A stretch of DNA of 64,000 nt from Carbonactinospora thermoautotrophica (GCF_001543895.1 NZ_JYIJ01000014.1:276223-340222); one strand, 5' to 3'; counted from the stretch's first letter, positions 25,881 through 35,466 are shown. Notes: generated by a model not told the origin, from the letters alone. Numbers and translations: made by a program.

Positions 25881-26852
25881 ATGGTCTTCAAGAAGATGTT
25901 GGCCGCTTTCGGAGTCGGGGGACCGTCGGTCGACACCGTGCTGGACAGCCCTGTCTGCCAGCCGGGCGGCCAGCTGACGGGCAAGGTGTACCTCAAGGGG
26001 GGCGAGACGCCGGTCGACATCGAGCACGTCGCGCTGGGGCTGGTCACCCGCGTCGAAGTGGAGGGCGGGGACTACGAGCACGACGCGCACGTGGAGTTCC
26101 ACCGGATCCCGGTGGCCGGCGCGTTCCGGCTGGAGGCGGGTGAACAGCGGGCCGTCCCGTTCCAGTTCCCGGTGCCGTGGGAGACGCCCATCACCGACCT
26201 TTACGGCCAGCACCTGCACGGCATGACCATGGGGCTGCGCACCGAGCTGGCGGTGGCCCGCGCGGTGGACAAAGGTGACCTGGACCCGGTGTCGGTGCAG
26301 CCGCTGCCGGCCCAGGAACGGATTCTGGAGGCCTTCGCCCGGTTGGGCTTCCGGTTCAAGCGCGCGGACCTGGAGCACGGCCACATCCACGGCGTCGCCC
26401 AGACCCTGCCGTTCTACCAGGAGATCGAGTTCTTCGCCGCGCCCCAGTACGCCCACCGGGTCAACGAGGTCGAGCTCACCTTCGTGGCCAACCCGAACTT
26501 CATGGACGTGATCCTGGAGGCGGACAAGCGCAGCGGGCTGTTCACGCCGGGCGGCGACAACTTCGGGCACCTGCGGGTGGAGTACGCTACCGCCCACGCC
26601 ACCGACTGGGCGGCCGAGATCGACGCCTGGATGCGGGCGGTGATCGAGCGGTACCCCGCCGGGCACGCGCCGTACGGCCACGAGTACCACCACGGCCACG
26701 AGTACCACCACGGCCACGAGTACCACCACGGCCACGGCGGCGGGCTCGGGGCCGGCGGCGCGATCGCCGGCGCCGCCGCGGGCTTCATCGGCGGCATGGT
26801 CGCCGGCGAGGTGATCGACGAGATCGGCGACTTCTTCGAAGGCGAGGAGTAG
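25881..26852 (+). CDS. Spo0M-like sporulation-control protein (arrestin fold)
   Basis: 323-residue protein of the Spo0M family (arrestin-like beta-sandwich), linked in other bacteria to cell-surface and sporulation control. The N-terminus FKKMLAAFGVGG and VDTVLDSPVCQPGGQLTGKVYLKGG are typical. Near residue 270 it carries three copies of EYHHGH (18-bp DNA repeats), then a Gly/Ala-rich segment and an acidic end. ATG 25881 has GGAGAG upstream. The histidine repeat may bind metal (inference). Confidence 0.85.
   Translation: MVFKKMLAAFGVGGPSVDTVLDSPVCQPGGQLTGKVYLKGGETPVDIEHVALGLVTRVEVEGGDYEHDAHVEFHRIPVAGAFRLEAGEQRAVPFQFPVPWETPITDLYGQHLHGMTMGLRTELAVARAVDKGDLDPVSVQPLPAQERILEAFARLGFRFKRADLEHGHIHGVAQTLPFYQEIEFFAAPQYAHRVNEVELTFVANPNFMDVILEADKRSGLFTPGGDNFGHLRVEYATAHATDWAAEIDAWMRAVIERYPAGHAPYGHEYHHGHEYHHGHEYHHGHGGGLGAGGAIAGAAAGFIGGMVAGEVIDEIGDFFEGEE
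26682..26735 (+). repeat. Three 18-bp tandem repeats coding EYHHGH
   Basis: The unit GAGTACCACCACGGCCAC occurs three times exactly, with no mismatches, inside the spo0M gene. Perfect identity suggests recent expansion by slippage. Confidence 0.9.
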
Positions 26853-26920
26853 GACGCATCCGCCCAACGGCACCCGGCCGTCCCTCGCGGGCGGCCGGCC
26901 ACGCCCGGGGCCGTGGCGCG

Positions 26921-27035
26921 CGCCGGGAGAACCCGGCAAGAACCCCAGCCCCGGCGTGCCCGCCGGGGACAGGTGAAAGGAGTTCTCGCAGGAAGTGTCA
27001 GCGGAACCTGGGGATACCGAGCCCTGCCATAGGGC
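26921..27035 (+). ncRNA. Structured leader upstream of the CNNM transporter operon (candidate riboswitch)
   Basis: Nested stems are visible. CCCCGGCG/CGCCGGGG with a 4-nt loop (26949-26968) is enclosed by GAGAAC (26927) pairing with GTTCTC (26982). CCCCAG (26943) can alternatively pair with CTGGGG (27008), and GCCCT/AGGGC forms a small hairpin at 27021-27035. The leader ends 36 bp before the CNNM start. It does not match the Mg2+ M-box motif that I can recall. Family unknown. Confidence 0.4.
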
Positions 27036-27071
27036 CTTCTGGCGCGGTTCTCCAGCTCCGGGCGGTGCGCG

Positions 27072-28412
27072 GTGAGCGCGGCTCTCGGAGTGCTGGCGGT
27101 GCTGCTGCTCACCGCCGCGACCGGCTATTTCGTCGCCCAGGAGTTCTCCTACGTCGCGGTGGACCGCGCCCGGCTCGCCGCCGCCGCCCAACAAGGCGAT
27201 CGGAGGGCGGCGCGGGCGCTGGGAGTCACGGAACGGTTGTCGTTCACGTTGTCCGGCGCCCAGTTGGGCATCACCGCGACCGCCCTGCTGGTGGGGTTCA
27301 TCGCCGAGCCCGCGCTGGCGGACCTGATCCGGCCGCTGCTCCGGGCCGGCGGCCTGCCGGGCCAGGCCGGTGTGGCGCTCACGCTGGCGCTGGTCCTCGC
27401 GACCGTGATCCAGATGGTGCTAGGTGAGCTGGCACCGAAGAACCTCGCCATCGCGCGTCCGGAGGCCGTGGCGCGCGCCCTCGCCTCCTCCACCCTGGCC
27501 TACCTGACGGTCGCCGGCCCGATCGTGCGCTTCTTCAACGGCGCGGCGAACCGGTTGCTGCGCCTGCTGGGCATCGAGCCGATGGAGGAGCCGCACCAGG
27601 GGGCGACCGGGGAGGAGCTGGCCCGGATCATCGAGGAGTCCGGCAAGCACGGGCACCTGTCCCCGGAGGTGTCGCAGCTGCTGCAGCGGGCCCTGGCCTT
27701 CGGCGACCGGACGGCCGGGGACGTGATGGTGCCCCGCCCGGACGTGGCCGCGGTACGCGCCAGCGAACCCGTGGCCCGGGTGGTGGAGCTGCTGCGGACG
27801 AAGGGTTTTTCCCGCTACCCGGTCGTCGGCGAGAACATGGACGACATCGTCGGCCTCGTCGGGGTCCACCAGCTGCTGGACGCCCCCGACGGCGCGACGG
27901 TCGGGCAGGTGGCCCACCCGGCGCTGCTCGTGCCCGCGACCCTGCCGCTGCCGGACCTGCTGGGACGGATGCGCGAGCGGGGGGAGACCTTCGCCTGCGT
28001 CCTGGACGAGTACGGCGGCCTCGCCGGGGTGGTCACGCTGGAGGACGTGGCCGAGGAGCTGGTCGGCGACATCCGCGACGAGAACGACCCCGACCAGCCC
28101 ACCGCCACCCGCGAGCCGGACGGCTCCTGGGTGATCCCCGGCCAGTGGCGGCTCGACGAGGTGCAGCGCGCCACGGGCGTGGAGCTCCCGGACGGGGACT
28201 ACGAGACGATCGGCGGCCTGGTCATCGCCGGCCTCGGCCGCCTGCCCCAGGTCGGTGACCAGATCACCAGCCCGGCGCTGGACCGCGACCAGCCCGAGCA
28301 GCCGGTACGCGCCGACCTGGTCGTCGAGGCCGTCCAACGCCGCGTACCCGCCCTGGTGCGGCTGGTCCTGGTCCGGTCCGCCGCGCCACCCCAGGCGGTG
28401 GAGCGGGCATGA
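27072..28412 (+). CDS. CNNM/CorC-type transporter (HlyC family), paralogue 1
   Basis: 446-residue membrane protein: an N-terminal DUF21/CNNM domain with four hydrophobic segments (about residues 1-190), a CBS pair (MVPRPDVAAVRA to TLEDVAEELVGDI, about 205-335) and a CorC_HlyC C-terminal domain. Such proteins export Mg2+, Co2+ or related ions. The GTG start follows a weak site; the next gene overlaps by ATGA. The structured leader upstream may sense a metal ion (inference). Confidence 0.88.
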   Translation: MSAALGVLAVLLLTAATGYFVAQEFSYVAVDRARLAAAAQQGDRRAARALGVTERLSFTLSGAQLGITATALLVGFIAEPALADLIRPLLRAGGLPGQAGVALTLALVLATVIQMVLGELAPKNLAIARPEAVARALASSTLAYLTVAGPIVRFFNGAANRLLRLLGIEPMEEPHQGATGEELARIIEESGKHGHLSPEVSQLLQRALAFGDRTAGDVMVPRPDVAAVRASEPVARVVELLRTKGFSRYPVVGENMDDIVGLVGVHQLLDAPDGATVGQVAHPALLVPATLPLPDLLGRMRERGETFACVLDEYGGLAGVVTLEDVAEELVGDIRDENDPDQPTATREPDGSWVIPGQWRLDEVQRATGVELPDGDYETIGGLVIAGLGRLPQVGDQITSPALDRDQPEQPVRADLVVEAVQRRVPALVRLVLVRSAAPPQAVERA

Positions 28413-29449
28413 GCCTGACAACCGCCTTCGTCCTCAGCGTCCTGCTGCTCTGCGGCAACGCCTTCTTCGTCGCCGCGGAGTTCGCGCTCGTGGCATCCCG
28501 CCAGCACCGCCTGGAACGGGCCGCCGCCCGGGGTAGCCGCACCGCCCGCGCGGCCCTTGCCGGCGTGCGGGAGCTGTCGCTGATGCTCGCCGGCGCGCAA
28601 CTGGGGATCACCGTCTGCTCCCTCGGCCTGGGCATGATCACCGAACCCGCACTCGCGGGGGTCCTCCACGCCGCGCTCCACCACCTCGGGGTGCCGCTCG
28701 TGGTCAGCCACTCGACCGCCTTCGTGACCGCCCTGGCCGTCGTCGTGTTCGCGCACATGGTCGTGGGGGAGATGGCGCCGAAATCGTGGGCCATCGCACA
28801 CCCGGAAGCCGCCGCCACCGCGCTGGCGGTCCCGTTCCGCGCCTTCACCCACGCCTCCCGCCCCCTGCTGCGGGCCTTGAACAGCGTCACCAACGCGCTG
28901 CTGCGGCCCGTCGGCGTACAACCCCGGGACGCACTCCCCAACCACGCCGGTCCCGCGGAGCTACGCGTGCTGGTCAACGAGTCCCGCCGCATGGGACTGC
29001 TCGAACCGGACGAGCACGAGCTGCTGATCCGCGGCCTGGACATCCAAACGACCCCGGTCCGGCGGGTGATGACACCCCGCGAGCGGATCACCGCCGTTCC
29101 CGCCGACGCCACCCCGGCGCAAGCGCGGCAGGTCGCCCGCGCCAGCCGGCACACCCGGCTGGTGGTCCACGCCGGCACACTCGACCACCCGCTCGGCACC
29201 GTGCACGTGCGCGACGTGCTGATCGCCCACGCCACGGGCGAGGGGAGGAGGGTCGCCGACCTGGCGCAGCCGGCCGTCACCGTCGCACCGGACACGCCGA
29301 TCCACGCCGTGCTCGCCGCCCTGCGCCGCCACCGCACCCCGATCGCCCTGGTGGCCGAGAACCGGCGGGTGCTCGGCCTGGTCAGCCTGGACGACCTGCT
29401 CCGGGAGCTGTGCCGCCCGGGCGAGCGGCGAAGTACCCGGGGGCGATGA
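28409..29449 (+). CDS. CNNM/CorC-type transporter, paralogue 2
   Basis: 346-residue paralogue of the preceding gene: DUF21/CNNM membrane domain (FVLSVLLLCGNAFFVAAEFALVASR at the N-terminus), CBS pair (MTPRERITAVPAD; VAENRRVLGLVSLDDLLREL), but no CorC_HlyC C-terminal domain. The pairing of a long and a short CNNM protein is common in actinobacteria and suggests a heteromeric exporter. ATGA overlap with the upstream gene. Confidence 0.87.
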   Translation: MSLTTAFVLSVLLLCGNAFFVAAEFALVASRQHRLERAAARGSRTARAALAGVRELSLMLAGAQLGITVCSLGLGMITEPALAGVLHAALHHLGVPLVVSHSTAFVTALAVVVFAHMVVGEMAPKSWAIAHPEAAATALAVPFRAFTHASRPLLRALNSVTNALLRPVGVQPRDALPNHAGPAELRVLVNESRRMGLLEPDEHELLIRGLDIQTTPVRRVMTPRERITAVPADATPAQARQVARASRHTRLVVHAGTLDHPLGTVHVRDVLIAHATGEGRRVADLAQPAVTVAPDTPIHAVLAALRRHRTPIALVAENRRVLGLVSLDDLLRELCRPGERRSTRGR

Positions 29450-29742
29450 GCCGACACGGTGAGTTCGGGGGAGGACCCGGCGACCCGGTAAGCCCCCCTG
29501 GGGGGACTAGCCCGCCGGCAGCGGGCAGCAGGGGGAGGCCTGGGCCGCCCGCGGCGGCACCGATGCCGGCACCGATGACAGCGCCGGTGACCGCGCGCCC
29601 TCGCGCGGGGACCGGCGAGCCCGCCCGGCGCTGTCCCGCATCGTGGGATCGATCCCTCCCGCTCCGCGGACATGCCTTACCCTCGCCACCGGCGAATCCG
29701 GCCATGGCGCCGCCGTCGTCCGCCCGTCCACGAGGAGACCTG

Positions 29743-32700
29743 ATGATCCGCAAGCTGCTGGTGGCAAACCGCGGTGAGATCGCCATCCGGGCCTTCCGGG
29801 CCGCCCACGAGCTGGGCATCGCCACCGTGGCCGTGTACGCGTACGAGGACCGGCACTCGCTGCACCGCCAGAAGGCGGACGAAAGCTATGAGATCGGCGA
29901 GCGCGGCCACCCGCTGCGCGCCTACCTGGACGTGGACACGATCGTGCGGACCGCGCTGCGCGCCGGCGCGGACGCGATCTACCCGGGATACGGGTTCCTG
30001 GCCGAGAACCCCAGGCTGGCCGAGGCGTGCGCCGCGCACGGCATCACGTTCGTCGGCCCGCCCGCCGAGGTGCTGAGCCTGGCCGGCAACAAGGTCCGCG
30101 CCCTGGAGGTCGCCCGCGCCGCGGGCCTGCCGGTGCTGCGCACGGCCGCGCCGCGGCGGGACCCCGAAGCGCTGGCCGCCGCGGCCGAAGAGGTGGGCTT
30201 CCCGCTGTTCGTCAAGGCGGCGGCCGGCGGCGGCGGGCGGGGACTGCGGCGGGTCGAGCGCGCCGAGGACCTGCTCCCGGCGATCGAGACCGCGATGCGG
30301 GAGGCCGAATCGGCGTTCGGCGACCCGACCGTGTTCCTCGAGGAGGCCGTGGTCCGGCCCCGGCACATCGAAGTGCAGCTGCTCGCCGACGCCGAGGGCC
30401 GCGTGATCCACCTGTACGAGCGGGACTGCTCGGTGCAGCGCCGGCACCAGAAGGTCGTCGAGATCGCGCCCGCCCCGCACCTGGACCCCGAGCTGCGCGA
30501 GCGGATCTGCGCGGACGCCGTGCGGTTCGGCGAGGCCGTCGGGTACCGCAACGCGGGCACCGTGGAGTTCCTGCTCGACGCGCGCGGCCGGTACGTGTTC
30601 ATCGAGATGAACCCGCGCATCCAGGTCGAGCACACCGTGACCGAGGAGGTCACCGACGTCGACCTGGTGCAGGCGCAGCTGCGCATCGCCTCCGGCGAGA
30701 CCCTGGCCGACCTGGGGCTGTCCCAGGAGTCGATCCAGGTGCGGGGCGCGGCGCTGCAGTGCCGGATCACCACCGAGGACCCGGCCCAGGACTTCCGCCC
30801 CGACACCGGCACCATCTCCGCCTACCGCTCACCGGGCGGCGCGGGGGTGCGCCTGGACGGCGGCACCTACACGGGCGCGGAGGTGCTGCCGTACTTCGAC
30901 TCGATGCTGGTCAAGCTCACCTGCCGGGGGAGGACCTTCGACGAGGCGGTCGCCCGGGCGCGGCGCGCGGTGGCCGAGTTCCGCATCCGGGGCGTGGCCA
31001 CCAACATCCCGTTCCTGCAGGCCGTGCTGGACGACCCGGACTTCCGGGAGGGCCGGGTCACCACCTCCTTCATCGACGAGCGCCCCGACCTGCTGCGCGC
31101 CCGCACCAGCGCCGACCGGGGCACCCGGCTGCTCGCCTACCTGGCCGACGTCACCGTCAACCGGCCGCACGGGGCCGCGCCCGCCACGGTCGAGCCGCGC
31201 GCGAAGCTGCCGGAGCTGGACCTCACCACACCACCCCCGCCCGGCAGCCGGCAGGTGCTGGCCGAGCGGGGACCGGCCGGGTTCGCCCGCTGGCTGCGGG
31301 ACCGCGCAGCCGTCGCCGTGACCGACACCACCTTCCGCGACGCCCACCAGTCGCTGCTCGCCACCCGGGTGCGCACCTTCGACCTCGTCGAGGTCGCCCC
31401 GTACGTGGCGCGGATGACACCCGAACTGCTCAGCGTCGAGGCGTGGGGCGGGGCCACCTACGACGTGGCGCTGCGGTTCCTCAAGGAGGACCCCTGGCAG
31501 CGGCTCGCCGCGCTACGCGAGGCCGTCCCGAACATCTGCCTGCAGATGCTGCTGCGCGGCCGCAACACCGTCGGCTACACGCCCTACCCCGACAAGGTCG
31601 CGCGCGCCTTCGTGCACGAGGCGGCCCGCACCGGCGTCGACATCTTCCGGGTGTTCGACGCGCTCAACGACGTCGCCCAGATGCGCCCGGCCATCGACGC
31701 CGTCCTGGAAGCCGGCGCGGTCGTGGAGGGCACGCTCTGCTACACCGGCGACCTGTCTGACCCGGGCGAGCGGCTGTACACCCTGGACTACTACCTGCGG
31801 CTGGCCGAGCAGCTGGTCGAGGCCGGCGCGCACGTGCTGTGCGTCAAGGACATGGCCGGGCTGCTGCGCGCCCCGGCCGCCCGGACCCTGGTGTCCGCGC
31901 TGCGCGCGGAGTTCGACCTGCCGGTCCACCTGCACACCCACGACACCGCCGGCGGGCAGCTCGCCACGTACCTGGCCGCGATCGAGGCGGGCGTGGACGC
32001 GATCGACGGCGCCTCGGCCGCGATGGCCGGCACCACCAGCCAGCCGCCGCTGTCGGCGATCGTCGCCGCGACCGACCACACCGAGCGGGCCACCGGGCTG
32101 TCCCTGGACGCCGTGTGCGACCTGGAACCGTACTGGGCGGCGGTCCGCGCCCTGTACGCGCCGTTCGAAAGCGGGCTGCCCGCGCCGACCGGCCGGGTGT
32201 ACCGGCACGAGATCCCCGGCGGGCAACTGTCCAACCTCCGCCAGCAGGCGATCGCGCTCGGCCTTGGTGACCGGTTTGAGGACATCGAGGAGATGTACGC
32301 GGCCGCCAACCGCATCCTGGGCAACATCGTCAAGGTCACCCCGTCCAGCAAGGTCGTCGGCGACCTGGCGCTCCACCTGGTCGCGGTCGGCGCCGACCCG
32401 GAGAAGTTCGAAGCCGACCCTGCCGCGTTCGACCTGCCGGACAGCGTGATCGGCTTCCTCGCCGGGGAACTGGGCACCCCGCCCGGGGGCTGGCCCGAGC
32501 CGTTCCGCACCAAGGCGCTGGCCGGCCGGCAGGTCCTCGCGCCCCGCGTCGTCGACCTCACCCCTGAACAGGAGGCCGGCCTGGCCGACCCGGACACGGT
32601 CCGGGACACGCTCAACCACCTGCTGTTCCCCGGCCCGGCCCGCGACCACGACGAGGCGGTCCGCTGCTACGGCGACCTGTCCGTCCTGCCCACCCGCGCG

Positions 32701-33126
32701 TTCCTGTACGGGCTCGCGCCCGGGGAGGAGATCACCGTAGCCCTCGGGCCGGGCGTGTCCCTGTACCTCACGCTCGACGCGATCGGCGAGGCGGACGAGC
32801 GCGGGTACCGTACCGTGTACTGCCGGATGAACGGCCAGCCGCGCGTCCTGTCGGTCCGCGACCGCGCCGTCAAGCCGGCCCGCCCCGACAGCGAGCGCGC
32901 CGACCCGAACAACCCGCGTCACGTCGCCGCCCCGTTCAGCGGCGTGGTCACCCTCAAGGTCCGCCCCGGTGACGTGGTCGAGCCCGGCCAGGTGGTCGCG
33001 ACGATCGAGGCGATGAAGATGGAGGCCGCCATCACCGCCCCGGTCGGCGGCACCGTGGAGCGCGCCGCGATCGGCGAGGTCGGCCAGGTCGAGGCCGGCG
33101 ACCTGCTGGTGGTGCTGTCCGGCTAG
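29743..33126 (+). CDS. pyc: Pyruvate carboxylase
   Basis: 1127-residue biotin enzyme making oxaloacetate from pyruvate, bicarbonate and ATP. Biotin carboxylase domain about residues 1-450 (RKLLVANRGEIAIRAFRAA; KAAAGGGGRGL ATP-grasp loop), carboxyltransferase TIM barrel about 530-800 (TDTTFRDAHQSLLATRVRT), and a C-terminal biotinyl domain with the modified Lys1092 in EAMKMEA. ATG 29743 has GGAGAC upstream. The 293-bp gap before it contains no recognised gene. Single-gene unit. Confidence 0.96.
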   Translation: MIRKLLVANRGEIAIRAFRAAHELGIATVAVYAYEDRHSLHRQKADESYEIGERGHPLRAYLDVDTIVRTALRAGADAIYPGYGFLAENPRLAEACAAHGITFVGPPAEVLSLAGNKVRALEVARAAGLPVLRTAAPRRDPEALAAAAEEVGFPLFVKAAAGGGGRGLRRVERAEDLLPAIETAMREAESAFGDPTVFLEEAVVRPRHIEVQLLADAEGRVIHLYERDCSVQRRHQKVVEIAPAPHLDPELRERICADAVRFGEAVGYRNAGTVEFLLDARGRYVFIEMNPRIQVEHTVTEEVTDVDLVQAQLRIASGETLADLGLSQESIQVRGAALQCRITTEDPAQDFRPDTGTISAYRSPGGAGVRLDGGTYTGAEVLPYFDSMLVKLTCRGRTFDEAVARARRAVAEFRIRGVATNIPFLQAVLDDPDFREGRVTTSFIDERPDLLRARTSADRGTRLLAYLADVTVNRPHGAAPATVEPRAKLPELDLTTPPPPGSRQVLAERGPAGFARWLRDRAAVAVTDTTFRDAHQSLLATRVRTFDLVEVAPYVARMTPELLSVEAWGGATYDVALRFLKEDPWQRLAALREAVPNICLQMLLRGRNTVGYTPYPDKVARAFVHEAARTGVDIFRVFDALNDVAQMRPAIDAVLEAGAVVEGTLCYTGDLSDPGERLYTLDYYLRLAEQLVEAGAHVLCVKDMAGLLRAPAARTLVSALRAEFDLPVHLHTHDTAGGQLATYLAAIEAGVDAIDGASAAMAGTTSQPPLSAIVAATDHTERATGLSLDAVCDLEPYWAAVRALYAPFESGLPAPTGRVYRHEIPGGQLSNLRQQAIALGLGDRFEDIEEMYAAANRILGNIVKVTPSSKVVGDLALHLVAVGADPEKFEADPAAFDLPDSVIGFLAGELGTPPGGWPEPFRTKALAGRQVLAPRVVDLTPEQEAGLADPDTVRDTLNHLLFPGPARDHDEAVRCYGDLSVLPTRAFLYGLAPGEEITVALGPGVSLYLTLDAIGEADERGYRTVYCRMNGQPRVLSVRDRAVKPARPDSERADPNNPRHVAAPFSGVVTLKVRPGDVVEPGQVVATIEAMKMEAAITAPVGGTVERAAIGEVGQVEAGDLLVVLSG

Positions 33127-33227
33127 GCCTCGATCCGCGGCCGAGGCACCCTAGGCCGCTTTGCCGCAGCCGGTCACCCCTCGCGAATCACGATCCCGGC
33201 ATCCGGGCGGGGCGAGGCCGCCGGGGG

Positions 33228-34205
33228 TCAGGTCGAGTCGAGCAGGCGCTCCAGTGTGCGGTACGTGCGGTTGGCGCGTACCGCCTCGCGCTGCTCCCGC
33301 GCGGTCGCGTCGATGTAGTTCTGGCTGGTGGTGATCGAGGCGTGGCCGAGCAGGGCCATGATCTCGCTCGCGGTCGCGCCGTCCTCGGCGAGCCGGGTGG
33401 CGAACGTGTGGCGCAGCGCGTGCACCAGCGCGCCCTTGGGGACCCGGTCGTGGATGCCGGCGTGGCGGTAACACTGGCGGACGAGGTACTGCAGGCCACC
33501 GCGGCGTAGGGCCTCGCCGCGGTTGTTCACCAGCAGCGGGGCGTCGCGGGGCAGGGTACGCTGCCCGAACCGGGCCAGGCGGGTCCGCAGGTAGACGTCG
33601 ATGAGGCGCTCCAGGGCGGGCTCGATCGGGACCGAGCGGGTCTTGCCACCCTTGCCGAGCACCTGCAGGCGGCGCTCCCCGGGCCGGCCGGCAAGTGATC
33701 CCACGGTGAGCCCGAGCATCTCCGACAGCCGCAGCCCCGCCAGCAGGCCGAGGGCGAGCGCCACCAGGTCCCGTTCCGGCCAGGGGTCCCGCGCCTTGCG
33801 CGCCCCGGCCAGCACCGCGGCCAGCAGCCGCTCCGGGGTGTCCTCGCCTTGTAGCGGCTTCGGGGTCCGCCTAGGCAGCTTGGGCCGCTGCACCGCCGGC
33901 ATCGGATTGCCGGCCACGGTGCCCTCCGCGACCAGGAACGTGAAGAACTGGTTCCAGGTGGACCAGGCGCGGGCCACCGACGCGGCCGACCGCGGGCCGG
34001 CGAACTCGGCGAACGCCACCCGCAGCAGCGACCCGGTGAGCTGCTCCACCGACAGCCCGCCCAGCTCCGAGCCGGCCGCCGCGGCGGCCAGCCGGGCCAC
34101 CTCCAGCAGGTCCCGCCGGTAGGCGGCCAGCGTGTGCGGGGACTCCTTGCGGGGGGCACGTGCCACGAAGAACGCCTCGATCGCAGCCAGGACCGTCGTA
34201 GTCAT
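33228..34205 (-). CDS. Tyrosine recombinase/integrase (XerC-like)
   Basis: 325-residue phage-integrase-family protein. N-terminal SAM-like core-binding domain (about residues 1-110), then the catalytic domain with Arg in GLRLSEMLGL, Lys in GKGGKTRSVPIE, HALRHTFATRL, the GHAS histidine and the nucleophile Tyr in SQNYID. All residues are present, so it should be active. It is not next to phage or conjugation genes, and no attachment site was identified. It differs from the integrase at 58722. Confidence 0.88.
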   Translation of the reverse strand: MTTTVLAAIEAFFVARAPRKESPHTLAAYRRDLLEVARLAAAAAGSELGGLSVEQLTGSLLRVAFAEFAGPRSAASVARAWSTWNQFFTFLVAEGTVAGNPMPAVQRPKLPRRTPKPLQGEDTPERLLAAVLAGARKARDPWPERDLVALALGLLAGLRLSEMLGLTVGSLAGRPGERRLQVLGKGGKTRSVPIEPALERLIDVYLRTRLARFGQRTLPRDAPLLVNNRGEALRRGGLQYLVRQCYRHAGIHDRVPKGALVHALRHTFATRLAEDGATASEIMALLGHASITTSQNYIDATAREQREAVRANRTYRTLERLLDST

Positions 34206-34462
34206 CGTCCATCCAGCATGACCCGGACGCCCGGCGCGCCACGCCGCGCCACGCCCGGGAGACGGGGCGGGGAGCGCATGTCATCACAAGGGCTCACCAG
34301 GCCGTGGGCGTCCGGTCGCCCTCGCGCTCCGGCGGCGAAGGTTCACCGGCGCCGTCTCGGCGAATTCCCGCCGGTGCGAGCGGCGCGCAGCCCTCCGGCT
34401 CCCTACAGACAGGCCTTACAGACAAAGACAGGGCAGGCACAGGCACGCCGGGAACACGTGAG

Positions 34463-34502
34463 GGCCGCCGCCCGGAGTGGGGGGCTGCTCCGGGCGGCGG
34501 CC
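34463..34502. terminator. Long hairpin in the 34.2-34.7 kb gap
   Basis: Perfect 15-bp arms (34463-34477 and 34488-34502, GC-rich) around TGGGGGGCTG. It lies downstream of the minus-strand HATPase gene, so termination is the simplest reading. The rest of the 512-bp gap (34206-34717) has no recognised gene; it contains a short direct repeat TACAGACA near 34404-34420. Confidence 0.55.
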
Positions 34503-34717
34503 AGTGGTCGCGGCTGTCGACCCCCACGGGGGGTGGCCGTCTCGCGACCTGGCGGCGGTAGCGGTAGGGGAAACGCGACCGCCGCACTGCCCACCGGCAC
34601 GGCTCGCGGGCCAGGTGGGCAGCAGACGGGGAAGATCAGGGGCGGCCGTCCGGTCGCTCCGGCGTCGCGGCCCGCCGCGGCCGCCGCCCCGGCGGGCCGC
34701 GCGCGGCGTGATCCCGT

Positions 34718-35248
34718 TCACCGCGTTCCCCCGCTGTCGGCGGCGCTGGGCGGTGCGGCGAGGGCGAACCACACGGCTTTCGCGGGCAGGGCCATCGGGG
34801 TGGTGCAGGTGTTGGTGAAGCGGGCGCCGCAGCGACCCTGGGACAGCCGGTACACCACGTCCAGCCCCCGGCCGCCCTCGAGCTGCTGCATGTCGTCCAC
34901 GCCGTCGATGTCCTCCAAGGTCAGTTCCGCCACCTGCCCGGTGGGCATGGGAGGCAGCGCGGTGAGCCCGTCGACCACCTCGACCACGACGGCGTCGTCG
35001 ACGAGGTGCAGCCGCAGCTCGTAGGGGGGACAGGCGTGGCAGATGGCGTTGGTGACCAGTTCGGAGACGGCCAACGCCGCGTCGCTGGCCAAGGCCGTCA
35101 TGCCCCAGGCCTGGAGTGTCGTCTTGGCGAGTTCCCGAGCTGTCTTGACCGCCTGCGCCTGCGGGCGCAGCGCCCAGACGAACACGTCGGGGCTGTGACG
35201 GGCAGGCGCCCCCGTGCGGGGCGGGTCACTGATCGCCGTGTTCGTCAC
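34718..35248 (-). CDS. Anti-sigma-factor-type ATP-binding protein (RsbW-like HATPase)
   Basis: 176-residue GHKL ATPase domain protein of the Streptomyces RsbW-like group. The N box is SELVTNAICHA, the G1-like region VVEVVDGL, and the G2-like loop EGGRGLDVVYRLS. These are cytosolic anti-sigma kinases or partners. It is divergent from the XRE/DUF397 pair; such triads are frequent in actinomycetes. No cognate sigma factor is nearby. Confidence 0.85.
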   Translation of the reverse strand: MTNTAISDPPRTGAPARHSPDVFVWALRPQAQAVKTARELAKTTLQAWGMTALASDAALAVSELVTNAICHACPPYELRLHLVDDAVVVEVVDGLTALPPMPTGQVAELTLEDIDGVDDMQQLEGGRGLDVVYRLSQGRCGARFTNTCTTPMALPAKAVWFALAAPPSAADSGGTR

Positions 35249-35307
35249 GCTTTCTATCTCCTGGCAGCGGGGCGGTCAGACGAGAAGGGGAAGATCGGGG
35301 CCGCTAG

Positions 35308-35368
35308 ACGCACGTGCGTTATCATGCGCAAAGTATCATGCGGATGCAAGAGAAGATGCACGTGCATC
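35308..35368. promoter_or_regulatory. Two GCACGTGC-core palindromes between divergent regulator genes
   Basis: ACGCACGTGCGT (35308-35319) and GATGCACGTGCATC (35355-35368) are perfect palindromes with the same core. A further half-site GATGCAC lies at about 35374 and direct repeats of ATCATGCG lie in between. The segment is AT-richer than its surroundings and lies between the HATPase and XRE genes, so it is likely a shared operator/promoter region for the XRE protein. Confidence 0.5.
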
Positions 35369-35466
35369 AGCACGATGCACGATCGAAGCGAGCATGATCA
35401 AATCCAGGTGAGGCGACCGAAGGGGGTGGCACACTATGCGCTGATTCCTGCTCCGGGAGGTAGGGA

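Noticed and set aside
26921..27035. Assignment of the CNNM leader to the M-box Mg2+ riboswitch
   Set aside because: The conserved M-box core sequence (GTTAGGTGAGGCTCC) is not present, so only an unassigned structured leader is claimed.
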